From JAIBJN01 sp963748205 (GTDB taxonomy: Bacteria > Actinomycetota > Thermoleophilia > Gaiellales > Gaiellaceae): a stretch of 64,000 nt of DNA. Under the pieces are notes generated by a model that made no database searches, was not told the DNA's origin, and saw only the letters and a program-made list of their open reading frames with translations. The position numbers were made by a program, and so were the translations under genes. This document shows positions 19,232-28,851 of the stretch, piece by piece (position 1 is the first letter of the stretch; the number at the start of each line of letters is the position of its first letter). The stretch spans positions 62,001 to 126,000 of the forward strand of contig CAVVIB010000012.1 of the NCBI GenBank assembly GCA_963748205.1. Reading direction: 5' to 3'.

Positions 19232-20086
19232 GTGGACGCGATCAATGTAGCCGTGACCCGGGGCGCGCTCGTGGAGTCGCGCCACCTCGTCCACGCGGTC
19301 GTCGTGCGCGACGGGAAGGTGGCCGAGTCCTGGGGCGACCCCGACGTCGTCAGCTTCGTCCGCTCCGCGGCGAAGCCGCTCCAGGCGCTGCCACTCGTCT
19401 CCTTCGATCTTCCCGAGGAGGAGCTCGCGATCGCCTGCGCCTCCCACGAGGCCCTTCCGGAGCAGCTCGTCGCCGTCCGCGCGCTCCTCGAGCGAGCTGG
19501 CGCCTCGACCGACGACCTCGAGTGCGGGGCCGAGCACGGCTCCAAGCTCCGGCACAACTGCTCGGGCAAGCACGCCGGCTTTCTCTTCCTCTCGCGTCAG
19601 CGCGGTTGGCCGACGGAGGGCTACCGCCTGCCGGACCACCCGGTGCAGGAGGGGGTGCGCGCGCTCGTCGCCGAGGTCGTCGGCAGAGACCTCGAGTCCG
19701 CGGTCGACGGCTGCGGCGTCCCCACCTTCGCACTGTCCCTGACGGAGATGGCGCGCGTCTTCGCCGGCCTCGTCCGCGGCGAGCCGGCCGGCGCGGACGC
19801 CGTCGTGCGGGCGATGACCGCGCGCCCGCAGCTGATCGGCGGCCCCAAGGCCGTCGACACGCTCGTCATGCGCGCGCTCCCCGGCTCGGTGGCGAAGCGC
19901 GGCGCCGAGGGCGTCCTCTGCGTCGGGCTCCCGGACGGCGCCGGCGTCGCGCTGAAGGTAGACGACGGTGCGAACCGCGCGGCCTACGCCGCGGCAGGGC
20001 TCGTACTGGGCATCGCCGAGCTCCAGGAACGGCCGGTCCGGAACAGCCGGGGTGAGACAGTCGGCACGATCTCCGCGACGGCCTGA
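19232..20086 (+). CDS. L-asparaginase II family protein (COG4448, ReAV type)
   Basis: Predicted amidohydrolase splitting asparagine to aspartate and ammonia. Family motifs are SFVRSAAKPLQALP, NCSGKHAGFL and DGCGVPTFALSL (paired Lys/Ser/Cys residues of the active site). 284 residues, slightly short of the usual 300-340. The start GTG 19232 is only 11 bp from the divergent fpg start, so its promoter must overlap the fpg coding region. No Shine-Dalgarno sequence is visible. Possible terminator/attenuator downstream at 20144. Confidence 0.88.
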   Translation: MDAINVAVTRGALVESRHLVHAVVVRDGKVAESWGDPDVVSFVRSAAKPLQALPLVSFDLPEEELAIACASHEALPEQLVAVRALLERAGASTDDLECGAEHGSKLRHNCSGKHAGFLFLSRQRGWPTEGYRLPDHPVQEGVRALVAEVVGRDLESAVDGCGVPTFALSLTEMARVFAGLVRGEPAGADAVVRAMTARPQLIGGPKAVDTLVMRALPGSVAKRGAEGVLCVGLPDGAGVALKVDDGANRAAYAAAGLVLGIAELQERPVRNSRGETVGTISATA

Positions 20087-20143
20087 AAATTCATACCCAA
20101 CTTTTCCACAAGCGTTGTAGAATCCGCGGCCGGGTTCGGGTGT

Positions 20144-20178
20144 GAGCCGGGGGACGAGGAGATCTCTCCGGCTCTTTT
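20144..20178 (+). terminator. Intrinsic terminator or attenuator ahead of sigA
   Basis: GAGCCGG at 20144-20150 pairs perfectly with CCGGCTC at 20168-20174, followed by TTTT. It lies after the asparaginase gene and 45 bp before the principal sigma gene. A TAGAAT box near 20119 is upstream of the hairpin, so if that is the sigma-gene promoter the hairpin would act as an attenuator inside the leader. Confidence 0.6.
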
Positions 20179-20223
20179 CGTTCCGTTCGACCACGTTGCA
20201 CGGGTAACGAGAAAGGTGGGTCA

Positions 20224-21318
<1,095 letters not shown>

Positions 21319-21321
21319 CTT

Positions 21322-23409
21322 CTAGCGGCAGGCGGCAGGGTCCGGCCGGTACGTCGGCTCGGACGACATCATGCTGACGTAGCGCCCTCCGACCGTGCCG
21401 GTCGAGGGGGCCTCGAAGCTCACGCGCCACGGCCCGTCGGTGCAGACGGAAAACGAGACGTTGCGGCTGCTGCCGGGGGCGACGACGAGCTCCTCGGGCT
21501 GCCCGTCCTCGGGCGTGAACACAATGCGGCCCTCGCTCCCTTCGGGCGTCGTCAAACGGAAGCTCAGAGTCCCGGCCAGGCCCTCCGAGGCGTTCTCCGG
21601 CCAGATCCGCATGACGCCGAAGAGCCCGAGCCAGCCGTTCTCCGCCCGCCCGGGTGCATAGAGGGCGAGCTGGTGCGGGCCCGACGACTCGACGACGCGA
21701 TACGCCGGCGAGGTCGCGACCTCGGTCGAGGCGCGGAAGCGGACCGTGTCGCTGAAGCCGTCGACCATCAGCGGTCGCTCGACCGCCTTCCCGTCGGCGA
21801 GGAGCGTCCCGTCTTCCCCGAACGCCAGCGACGTGGTCGCGAACGCATCCGGCGGCGCGGCGAACGGGAGAAGGTAGACGTCGTCCACCGTCCGGTTCCA
21901 GAAGAGGTACTCGGAGGCGATCCCGCGGTCGCTCGACCGCGTCTGCAGCATCGCCACGTCCTGAATGCCTGCGCTGTCGACGAACGACGCCTCGGTGCCG
22001 AGCACCTGGTCCCGCGCGATCTCGGCATTGTCGAGGTTGAAGGAGACCGCGGCGCCGTACATCGTCGCGCACGTGGCGAGCGCGAGCCCGAGCACGGCAG
22101 GCGTCGCGATCGCAGGCCGACGCGAAAGGAGGACGAGGCATCCGAGCAGGACCGAGACCCCGAGCACGAAGACGAGCGAGGCGAGCGAGACATCGTTGAG
22201 CGCACGCTCCAGCCGGGTCGTGGCGAAGAGGATGGGAGAGCCCGTCTTCAGGTCCGCCGCGGAGTACCCGGACAGCGGCACGCGTAGGGCGAGCAGGAGG
22301 AGGCCGGCCGCGAGCCCGCCGTGAACGAGGCGGTGAGGCCAGCCGCGCGAGGCGTACAGGACGAAGGCAATCCCGACCAGCGGGACCGCGTAGAAGAAGT
22401 AGCGCTCCTGCAGACGTCCTTCGAGGCCGTAGCCGCCCGCCTCGAGCAGGAGGACGCCGATCACCATGAGCGACAGCGCGCCGAAGGAGAGCTCCGTGCG
22501 CGAGCGAGGATGCCTGAGAGCGAGCCAGAGACCGATGAGCGCCCCCGGTGCCAGCACGACGCCGGACGCGTAGACCAGGAACATCGCGTCGAGGCCGACC
22601 CATTTCACGTAGGCGAGCGAGAGGAAGTCGATGTCGAGCACGCCTCGGTAGAACCCGAGCGCGCGGGCAGGGCCGACGGCGAAGATGCCGAGCGCGGGAA
22701 CGAGCAGAAGTCCGACCACCAGCAGCTGCTCCCGGAGCGCGGCGCGCAGCCGGCGCTCTCGCAGGCCCACCAGCACGGCGGCCGCGAGGAAGCAGAGGGG
22801 CAGGACGGCGAACTGGACGCGGGCGAACATGGCGAGGCCGGCGAGGGCGAGGAAGGCGAGCTGCAGCCGTGGGCGGGGCCGGGTCAGGGCGGCGACGCCG
22901 ACGGCGACCGCGCCGAGGACGAGCGGATAGGCGAACGGCTCGGCGACGACCCAGGTCGCGTAGACCATGTCCGGCACGAGGACGGTGAGCGCGCCGAGGA
23001 GGAGCGCGAGCGGCGTCCGGATCCCGAGGTGCCGGGCGAGCAGGAAGACGGGAACGACCGCCAGCGACATGACCAGCGCCCCCAGCGTCTGCACGAGCCG
23101 GAACGACGTCTCGACGTCTCCGACGAGCCACGCCGGTGCGGTGAGGATCGGCTGGAGGAGGGCGGGGAAGCTGGCAGAGGCCCCGCGGATCAGCGGCTGC
23201 CCGGCCTCCGAGATGGAGCGGGCCAGCTCCGCGTAGATGTACTCGTCCGGGAAGAAGGTCGGCGTCGCGCGCTGCCAGGCGATGATCGTGCGCAGCAGGA
23301 AGCTGCACGCGACGAGGCCTGCGAGGAGGGACGCGGTTCGCGGCTGGACGCGGGCGAGCGTTGCTCGGCGCGCCAGCACGCGTTCGGCGGTGCGTGCGGC
23401 GACGGACAC
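21322..23409 (-). CDS. GT39-like membrane glycosyltransferase
   Basis: 695 residues with about 11-12 membrane helices and a C-terminal extracytoplasmic domain of about 230 residues. The first external loop carries FFPDEYIYAELARSI, the Asp-Glu arrangement typical of polyprenyl-phosphate-sugar-dependent (PMT/ArnT-like) transferases. The C-terminal part is beta-rich and ends near a PDPAACR tail. Start GTG 23409 lies 5 bp below a sigma-28-like promoter of the same design as those in the pilus locus, so this enzyme may glycosylate pilins. That link is inference. Confidence 0.8.
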   Translation of the reverse strand: MSVAARTAERVLARRATLARVQPRTASLLAGLVACSFLLRTIIAWQRATPTFFPDEYIYAELARSISEAGQPLIRGASASFPALLQPILTAPAWLVGDVETSFRLVQTLGALVMSLAVVPVFLLARHLGIRTPLALLLGALTVLVPDMVYATWVVAEPFAYPLVLGAVAVGVAALTRPRPRLQLAFLALAGLAMFARVQFAVLPLCFLAAAVLVGLRERRLRAALREQLLVVGLLLVPALGIFAVGPARALGFYRGVLDIDFLSLAYVKWVGLDAMFLVYASGVVLAPGALIGLWLALRHPRSRTELSFGALSLMVIGVLLLEAGGYGLEGRLQERYFFYAVPLVGIAFVLYASRGWPHRLVHGGLAAGLLLLALRVPLSGYSAADLKTGSPILFATTRLERALNDVSLASLVFVLGVSVLLGCLVLLSRRPAIATPAVLGLALATCATMYGAAVSFNLDNAEIARDQVLGTEASFVDSAGIQDVAMLQTRSSDRGIASEYLFWNRTVDDVYLLPFAAPPDAFATTSLAFGEDGTLLADGKAVERPLMVDGFSDTVRFRASTEVATSPAYRVVESSGPHQLALYAPGRAENGWLGLFGVMRIWPENASEGLAGTLSFRLTTPEGSEGRIVFTPEDGQPEELVVAPGSSRNVSFSVCTDGPWRVSFEAPSTGTVGGRYVSMMSSEPTYRPDPAACR

Positions 23410-23414
23410 GCTCT

Positions 23415-23441
23415 CTCTATCGGCGGTCGCCGCGCGAGTAT
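23415..23441 (-). promoter_or_regulatory. Sigma-28-like promoter of the GT39-like gene
   Basis: Reading the minus strand: TAATACTC at 23441-23434, an 11-bp spacer, and GCCGATAG at 23422-23415, against the FliA/WhiG consensus TAAAGTTT-N11-GCCGATAA. Spacing is exact. The predicted start of transcription falls at the GTG start codon, implying a leaderless mRNA. Confidence 0.6.
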
Positions 23442-23454
23442 TAGACGAACCGGT

Positions 23455-23820
23455 CTAGGCGTTGGCCCAGCGCATGAGCGCCTCGCTCGCGCGCTCGAGC
23501 CCCCGCCGGTGGACGAGCGTCGCGAGCGCGGCCGCGGCGACCTTGGGCCGGCGCCCGTCGAGGCCGGCCAGGCAGGCGAGCACTGCGTGGGCCTCCTCGA
23601 AGCCGACGTCGCGCACTTCGTCGCAGTAGCGGGCGTGCCAGCGAAGCGCCGCGCGCCGGAAGCGACGGTGGTCGTCGACCAGCAGGAGGACGAGCTCGAG
23701 GGCGTCCGGAAGGCTCACGAACTCGAGCTCCGTGGCCGCGGACAGCGCCACGGCGGGGTTGCCGGCGTCGAGCGCGCGGCGGAGCCGGGCATAGGCGGAG
23801 CCCTGTGCGGACACGAACAC
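23455..23820 (-). CDS. Hypothetical alpha-helical protein
   Basis: 121 residues, entirely helical in appearance and Ala/Leu/Arg rich (ARLRRALDAGNPAVALSAA, LLLVDDHRRFRRAALRWHAR). No signal or metal motif. The repeat-like helices resemble short TPR or armadillo units. Starts at GTG 23820. It lies between the GNAT gene and the glycosyltransferase on the same strand; no functional clue beyond that. Confidence 0.65.
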   Translation of the reverse strand: MFVSAQGSAYARLRRALDAGNPAVALSAATELEFVSLPDALELVLLLVDDHRRFRRAALRWHARYCDEVRDVGFEEAHAVLACLAGLDGRRPKVAAAALATLVHRRGLERASEALMRWANA

Positions 23821-23877
23821 ATGTTCCTACGAGATCGGCCTCGGCACAAGCCTGACGGTGGCTGGGGCGCTTTGCGG

Positions 23878-24348
23878 TTAATCGAGCACGCGCGTCATGA
23901 ACACGTTGTCCGGCGTCGCCGTGTAGTCGCCGAAGGGCCCGCACGGCACGAACCCGGCTGCCGCATACAGTGAACGCGCAGGCACGAACGCCTCGCCGGC
24001 TCCGCATTCGAGACTGACGCGGCGAACGCCTCGCGCGGCCGCGACGGCGATCAGGTGGTCGACGAGCGCGCGACCGACGCCGCGCTTCCTCGCCGCGGTC
24101 GCCGTGTGCATCGACTTGAGCTCGGCATGGCCCGGGTCTAGCTGCCTGAGCGCGCCGATGCCGAGCAACTCACCGTCAGCCCTGGCGGAGAAGAGCGTGA
24201 GGTCGGCGTCCTGCGCATCGTCGGGATCGAGCACGTGCACGCCGTCGGGCGGCATCACGCTGCCGGCAAACAGCCGGTGCTGAGCGAGGAGTCGGCGGAC
24301 GTCGTCGCGCCGCGGGTCGTCGACCTCGATCACGAGGTCGCTCGTCAC
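23878..24348 (-). CDS. GNAT-family N-acetyltransferase
   Basis: 156 residues. The acetyl-CoA loop is AARKRGVGRALVDHLI (the R/Q-x-x-G-x-G/A motif) after the MHTATA strand. The C-terminal region VSLECGAGEAFVPARSLYAAAGF is typical of GNAT proteins acting on small molecules. Translation starts at GTG 24348, overlapping the LtrA stop (GTGA), so it is co-translated with the LtrA gene. Substrate unknown. Confidence 0.9.
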   Translation of the reverse strand: MTSDLVIEVDDPRRDDVRRLLAQHRLFAGSVMPPDGVHVLDPDDAQDADLTLFSARADGELLGIGALRQLDPGHAELKSMHTATAARKRGVGRALVDHLIAVAAARGVRRVSLECGAGEAFVPARSLYAAAGFVPCGPFGDYTATPDNVFMTRVLD

Positions 24349-25505
24349 TCTGCGAGCTCGGGGTGCCTCAAGATGACGCGGTGCTCGCGATGGGCGATCG
24401 CCTCGTAGGCGACCACGAACGAGCACACGGCGCTGACGAGGCCGAGCGCCGCGAGAGCCGGGATCGCCGCCGCGGCCGGGATGAGTGCGAGGAGGGCGAG
24501 CGCCCCGATCGTCCGCCGGCGGAAGATGCGGCGGGTCGCGCGGAAGAGCGAGGCCACGTGCCCGAGGAGGTAGAGCGCGGCGCCGCCGCAGAGCGCCGCG
24601 GCCGGCACGGTGTCGAGCGCCTCGTCGATGTGGTGGAGCGCATCCTCGAGGCCGAACGCGAAGAGGACGATGCCGGCGACCATCGGCAGGTGGAGGTAGC
24701 TGAACGAGCTCAGCGCGAGCCGCGCCTGCTCGACGCCGCTCGGCTGCGGAGAGCCGCGTCCGCTGCAGGATCGCGGCCACGTCGAAGTAGAGCCACCAGA
24801 GCGCCGAGACGACCACGATGCCGAGACCCGCCCCGATCATCACCTTCGGCACGATCTCGATGCCCGCGCCGACGCCGATGGCGATGATCGACTCGCCGAG
24901 GGCGATCAGGATGATCAGCCCGTGCCGCTCGGCGAAGTGCTCGGGCGCGATGCGCCAGCCGTCGAGGTTCCTGACCGCCGGGCCAAGGTAGTCGACCGCG
25001 AGCGCGACCACCCACGCCGCAATGCGGGCGTCGCCGTCGAGGAAGGCGGCCACCACGAGCAGCGACGCGCCGAGCAGCTCGGTGGGCGCGATCCGGAGCA
25101 GGGCGTTGCGGAGGTCGGGGTCGTCCCGGCTGACGATCGCGTAGAGGACGAGATGGATCGCCCGGACGAGGAAGTACGCGAGCCCGAAGAGGACGGCGTC
25201 GTCTCCGAAGGCGCCCGGAACCGAGAGCGCGACGAAGAGCATCGCGCCCATGGAGGCGAGCATCGCGAGCCGGACACCGCCCTCGTCGACGTCCAGCGTG
25301 CTCGTGAACCACGCGTAGCCGGTCCACGCCCACCAGAGCGCGGCGAGCACGAGCATGCCGCGGAAGACGCCGCCCCAGGTGGGGTCGTCCACGAGCAGGC
25401 TCGTGACCTGCGTGAACGCGAACACGAACGCAAGGTCGAAGAAGAGCTCGAGCGGGGTGACCCGGTGCTCGTCGCTGTGGTCAGGCTCAAGGACGGCTCG
25501 GACAC
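24345..25505 (-). CDS. Low-temperature-requirement protein A (LtrA) family membrane protein (frameshifted)
   Basis: Membrane protein of the LtrA family (COG4292) with about ten helices. The N-terminal signature LELFFDLAFVFAFTQVTSL is present, followed by family segments such as HFAERHGLIILIALGESII. The C-terminal part lies in another frame from about 24740 (LHLPMVAGIVLFAFGLEDA), so one indel interrupts the gene. The true start is also unclear: the LELFFDL frame contains no start codon before a stop, but GTG 25505 in the next frame gives MSEPSLSL, so a second indel near 25475 is likely. The molecular role of the family is unknown. Confidence 0.75.
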
Positions 25506-25533
25506 GCGCGGACCCTAGCCCGGCGGAGCCGGA

Positions 25534-25713
25534 TCAGTCGTCGGTCGGCTCGACCAGGTCCTGGTCGTCGGCCGCCTTGAAGGCGACGAAGAGCCGGCAG
25601 TGCGGGCACTTGAACCCGAGGTTCCGCTCGGTGCCTCCGAGCAGCTCGGCGTCGAAGTGCTTCCCACAGTGCGGGCAATCGACCTGAAACTGCTCGCCGG
25701 TCTCCGGATTCAT
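25534..25713 (-). CDS. Small zinc-ribbon protein
   Basis: A 59-residue protein with two CPHC knuckles: VDCPHCGKHFDAELL and LGFKCPHCRLFVAFK, a four-cysteine zinc ribbon. The tail is acidic (DDQDLVEPTDD). ATG 25713. It is 26 bp from the divergent CDF transporter start. Such small ribbons often bind nucleic acid or act as assembly factors; no specific role can be claimed. Confidence 0.75.
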   Translation of the reverse strand: MNPETGEQFQVDCPHCGKHFDAELLGGTERNLGFKCPHCRLFVAFKAADDQDLVEPTDD

Positions 25714-25739
25714 CCCGCGACCAAGGTTAGCCTGTGGCC

Positions 25740-27091
25740 ATGAGCCCGCAGCGGCGCATCGCCCTTGTCTCGGTCGGCGCGGCAGTCGTCCTGATCGCCG
25801 TCAAGCTCGTCACCGGCCTGGCCACCGGGAGCCTGGGCTTCCTCTCCGAGGCGGCGCACTCGGGCACCGACCTCGTCGCCGCGCTCCTGACGCTCTTCGC
25901 GGTCGGCGTCGCCATCCGGCCGGCAGACGTCGGGCACCAGTACGGGCACGGGAAGGCCGAGCACCTCTCGGCGCTCGCCGAGGCCTCGATCCTCGTCGCT
26001 GCGTCGCTGGCGATCATGTATGTCGCGATCCGCAGGCTGGTCGAAGGCACGGCCGAGGTCGAGGCGACCTGGTGGGCATTCCTCGTCATCCTCCTCGTGA
26101 TCGCGATCGACGCCGTCCGGACGACCGTCTCCCTACGTGCGTCGCGGCATACCAGAGCGCAGCCTTCGGCGCGAGTGCGCTCCACTTCGGGAGCGACCTG
26201 GCCGGCTCGACGGCGGTGCTGGTCGGGCTTCTCGCCACGCGCGCGGGCTATCCGGGGGGCGACGCGATCGCGGCGCTGTTCGTCGCCGTCCTCGTCCTCG
26301 CGGCCGCCGGGAGGCTGATCCGCCAGAACGTCGACGTGCTCATGGACACCGCGCCGACGGACGCGCTCGAGGCCGCCCAGCGGGCGATCGAGACGCTCGA
26401 TCCGAGCGTGACGCTCCGCCGGCTGCGGATGCGCCGGGCGGCCGGCCGACACTTCGCCGACGTCGTCATCGGCGTCCCGCCGGGGGCGGCCGTTGGGCAG
26501 GGTCACGCCGCCGCGGACGCCGTCGAGGAGGCGGTCGAGCGGGCGCTGCCAGGGGCGGACGTGGTCGTGCACGTGGAGCCCGTCGACACCGGCGTCGGGC
26601 TCACGGAGCGCGCCCTCGCGGCGGCGTTTCGCGTTCCGCGCGTGCGCGAGGTGCACAACGTCGCGGTGCTCGACGTCGGCGGCCGCAGGGAGGTGTCGCT
26701 CCACCTCAAGCTGCCGGGGTCGTTCACGCTGGCCGAGGCCCACGACGTCGCCGAGCAGGTCGAGCGGGAGATCCTCGCCGACCTGCCCGAGGTCGACGCG
26801 GTGCGGACGCACCTCGAGCCGCTCTCCGAGCAGGCCCTTGCCGCGAAGCTCGCGGACGGCGATCTGGAAGGCGAATCGGACGTGCGCCGCATCGTCCGCG
26901 AGGCGACAGGCGCCGACCCGCGCGAGCTTCGCCTCGTCTCGACCGATCGCGGGCTCGTCGCGTTCCTGACCCTGGCGATGGAGCCCGAGCAGGCGCTCTC
27001 AGCTGCTCACGCGAGCGCGAGCGAGATCGAGGAGCGGATCCGGCGCGAACGGCCCGAGGTCGTGGACGTGATCGTCCACACCGAGCCCTAG
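25740..27091 (+). CDS. CDF-family cation efflux transporter with three C-terminal repeats (one frameshift)
   Basis: Divalent metal/proton antiporter. Metal-binding residues are in FLSEAAHSGTDLV (helix 2) and ALHFGSDLAGS (helix 5), both HxxxD. The frame shifts near 26145, between helices 4 and 5, and the sequence continues as YQSAAFGASALHFGSDL. After the membrane part the cytoplasmic dimerisation domain occurs three times, each copy ending in a similar strand (VVVHVEP, VRTHLEP, VIVHTEP). Normal CDF proteins have one copy, so this protein of about 450 residues is longer than usual. The metal cannot be told. Confidence 0.85.
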
Positions 27092-27092
27092 C

Positions 27093-27604
27093 TCACCGTG
27101 AGATCCCGCCCAGCCAGCGGTCGGAGCGGTTCGGCGGCATCAGGCTCACGAGGATGAGGATGACCGCGGTCGACCCGAAGTACGTGTAGAGGGACGCGGT
27201 CCCCTCGAACTGGTTCGTGACCGTCTGGCCGAAGGCCATGAGGCCGAAGGTCAGCATCGCCACGGCGAGCCCGACCTGCAGGAGCGACTTCTCGCGGTGC
27301 GGCAGGATCTCGAGCCGGACGAGGCTGGCGACGAGGATCAGCGAACGACGGCGAACTCGAGGATCCCGAGGATGACCCACGCCGCGTCGGTGCCGGGGAA
27401 CGTGTCGACGAAGGTGCCGGAGAACTGCTCCTGGATCCCCTGCGGGGCGTTCCCGTCGTCGTCGAAGAGCTTGCCCTTGCCGGAGTAGAGCATCAGCCCG
27501 CCGACCATCACGTAGACGCCGATGAGCGTCGTCCAGTAGGCGATGCCGTCGAAGATCGTTCCCTGCCCGATGATTGCGAACGGCTTGCGCGGGCCTGCCG
27601 TCAT
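27093..27604 (-). CDS. Hypothetical four-helix membrane protein (one frameshift)
   Basis: About 170 residues. The first half runs FAIIGQGTIFDGIAYWTTLIGVYV, quoted here as two parts: FAIIGQGTIFDGIAYW and TTLIGVYVMVGGLMLY. A soluble loop (GNAPQGIQEQFSG) and further helices (WVILGILEFAVV, VGLAVAMLTFGLMAFG, YFGSTAVILILVSLM) follow. A single missing base near 27345 breaks the frame between the second and third helices. RBS AAGGAGGAG lies before ATG 27604. No family recognised. Confidence 0.65.
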
Positions 27605-27707
27605 GGCGCTCCTCCTTCGTGCGGATTGAGAGGCGCTTTCGACGGTTTGCCCCGCGCTCCTTCGCAGGGCGTACGATCTCGCACGCCAACCGGCGAAAGG
27701 AGAGCGC

Positions 27708-28022
27708 ATGATCCACACCACCGGTCCGAGCGTCGAAGGCCGTCCGGTCGAGCGGTACCTCGGGGTCGTGTCCTCCCAGGCGATCATGGGGACGCACATC
27801 GGCAAGGACATCACCGCCGGCTTCCGCAACATCGTCGGCGGCCGCTCGAAGTCCTACGAGAAGGAGATCGCCCAGGCGGTCAGCGCGGTGGTCGACGAGC
27901 TGAGCGGCAAAGCTCAAGAGCTCGGCGCGGACGCGATCGTGTCGATCGACATCGACTACGAGAGCGTCGGCGGCCAGATGCTGATGGTCGCCGCGAGCGG
28001 CACCGCGGTGAAGCTCGGCTGA
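27708..28022 (+). CDS. YbjQ/UPF0145 family protein
   Basis: 104 residues matching the YbjQ heavy-metal-binding-like family: YLGVVSSQAIMGTHIGKDI, then GGRSKSYEKEIAQA, then ELGADAIVSIDIDYESVG. Known members form ring-shaped pentamers; function is unsettled. GAAAGGAGAGCGC precedes the ATG, giving a strong ribosome site. Its neighbours on the chromosome are metal transporters (CDF upstream, ZIP downstream), but it is not in an operon with them. Confidence 0.9.
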   Translation: MIHTTGPSVEGRPVERYLGVVSSQAIMGTHIGKDITAGFRNIVGGRSKSYEKEIAQAVSAVVDELSGKAQELGADAIVSIDIDYESVGGQMLMVAASGTAVKLG

Positions 28023-28028
28023 CCGCGT

Positions 28029-28760
28029 CTACTGCAGCGAGCTGATCCCGAAGGCGAGCGCGAACCCGACCGTCGTGACGAAGCCGGCGAGCTTGCCTCC
28101 GTGGTGGAGCGCCTCCGGCATCATCGTGTTCGCGAGCATCGTCAAGACCGCGCCGGCAGCGAATGCGAGCACGATCGCGTTCGTCCGCGGCGAGGCGCCG
28201 TCCAGCACGACGTAGCCCACGAGCGAGGTGACGCCGAAGCCGAGGGCAACGAGGGCCCAGAACCGCATCAGCTGGCGTGGAGCCCTGCCGGCCCGCTCGA
28301 GGGCTGCGGTCGCGGCGATGGCCTCGGGGAGGTTCGCGATGAAGACGGCGACCAGGAACGCTGCGCTGACCGTTCCCGCCTCGAGCACGGTCAGTCCGAG
28401 AACGAGCGACTCCGGGATGCCGTCGAGGATGATCCCCAGGACGATCGCCCGCCCGGTGGCCCTTGTGGCGGCAGTGTCCGATCCGCTCCCCTTCGGCGGC
28501 CCGAGCCGATCGATCAACAGCTCGGCCGTGAAGAAGACGGCTGCGCCGGCAAGCAGTCCGAGCGCGATCCCGCCGTCTCCGGCAGAGGTCTCGAAGGCCT
28601 CGTGGACGAGCTCGTAGGCAACCGCGCTGATCAGGACGCCGGCCCCGAAGGCCATGATCAGGCCGACGTGGCGCCGGGTGATCGGAGCCCGGAGCGCGAT
28701 CGCCCCACCGATCAGGAGCGAGGAGCCTGCGACGAGGCCCCAGAGGAACGCTTCCCCCAT
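28029..28760 (-). CDS. ZIP-family metal transporter
   Basis: 243 residues, eight predicted helices. The helix 4 metal motif appears as IILDGIPESLVLGL and helix 5 as FIANLPEAIAATAAL. The usual helix 4 histidine (HNFPEG) is replaced by Asp, as in a subgroup of bacterial ZIP proteins. ATG 28760 gives MGEAFLWGLVAGSSLL, a normal first helix; the longer upstream open frame is not protein-like. Predicted to import zinc or another divalent metal. Confidence 0.88.
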   Translation of the reverse strand: MGEAFLWGLVAGSSLLIGGAIALRAPITRRHVGLIMAFGAGVLISAVAYELVHEAFETSAGDGGIALGLLAGAAVFFTAELLIDRLGPPKGSGSDTAATRATGRAIVLGIILDGIPESLVLGLTVLEAGTVSAAFLVAVFIANLPEAIAATAALERAGRAPRQLMRFWALVALGFGVTSLVGYVVLDGASPRTNAIVLAFAAGAVLTMLANTMMPEALHHGGKLAGFVTTVGFALAFGISSLQ

Positions 28761-28851
28761 CAGCCCGGGAGCGTGGGCGGCGGCCTTCTCATGCCGCGAT
28801 CCTGGCGTGGAAACCGGACGTGGCGGTCCGCCGCTTAGGATCTGTGGCCGC

